Source of the DNA: Hymenolepis diminuta
Lineage: Eukaryota; Platyhelminthes; Cestoda; Cyclophyllidea; Hymenolepididae
Direction of reading: 5' to 3'
NCBI GenBank assembly: GCA_900708905.1
Contig: CAADRB010000028.1
Location: 472,213 to 536,212 of the forward strand
Length of the DNA: 64,000 bases
Shown: piece after piece, positions 64,000 through 64,000 of the stretch
How positions within the stretch are numbered: position 1 is the stretch's first letter
Layout: each line of letters starts with the position of its first letter
Translations under genes and position numbers: made by a program
Notes under the pieces: generated by a model
The model's input: the letters and a program-made list of their open reading frames with translations, nothing else
What the model was told of the DNA's origin: nothing
Databases searched by the model: none

Positions 64000-64000
64000 C

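Noticed and set aside
1..64000. CRISPR arrays, bacterial operons, rRNA genes, intact tRNA genes
   Set aside because: No regularly spaced direct repeats, no bacterial gene organisation and no recognisable rRNA or complete tRNA sequence were seen.

Overview
The window looks like animal nuclear DNA. It is AT-rich, with small protein-coding exons, GT..AG introns from 74 bp to more than 20 kb, and many degenerate short interspersed repeats. It is not bacterial: the long reading frames are isolated exons, and there are no operons. A Gypsy-type Gag start at the right edge, the intron sizes and a possible trans-splice acceptor fit an invertebrate, perhaps a parasitic flatworm; this taxonomic guess is only moderately supported.

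Left part (about 1-17.1 kb, + strand): the 3' part of an MMS19-like gene. Eight exons join with consistent reading phase from 2253 to the stop at 17081 and encode about 426 residues of HEAT-type repeats. The protein ends in the DD..VR.EA....EW signature of the MMS19 C-terminus. Earlier exons lie left of the window or were not recognised. The introns hold two degenerate short-repeat families.

Middle and right (19.3-59 kb, - strand): one very large gene for a PP2A regulatory subunit of the B'' class (PPP2R3, closest to PR70/PPP2R3B with a PR130-like long N-terminus). Nine phase-consistent core exons run from 35952 down to 19272. The conserved first coding exon is at 58628-58965, beyond a 22-kb AT-rich intron. 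That intron also holds a candidate small exon at 58198-58255, a candidate alternative first exon at 46224-46274, a GC-rich promoter-like tract near 36.0-36.6 kb, and an unidentified intronless membrane-protein frame at 55087-55503. The MMS19-like and PPP2R3 genes are convergent (tail to tail), with about 2.2 kb between their stop codons.

Right end (59-64 kb): AT-rich intergenic DNA, then the first 94 codons of an LTR-retrotransposon Gag (+ strand from 63718), cut by the window edge.

Functionally the two main genes are unrelated. One is a cytosolic Fe-S targeting and DNA-repair scaffold; the other is a calcium-binding substrate-targeting subunit of a Ser/Thr phosphatase. The most unusual points are the PPP2R3 exon-phase architecture, which implies short and long isoforms, a competing frame-shifting acceptor in the MMS19-like gene, the nested membrane-protein frame, and the tRNA-derived repeat family.
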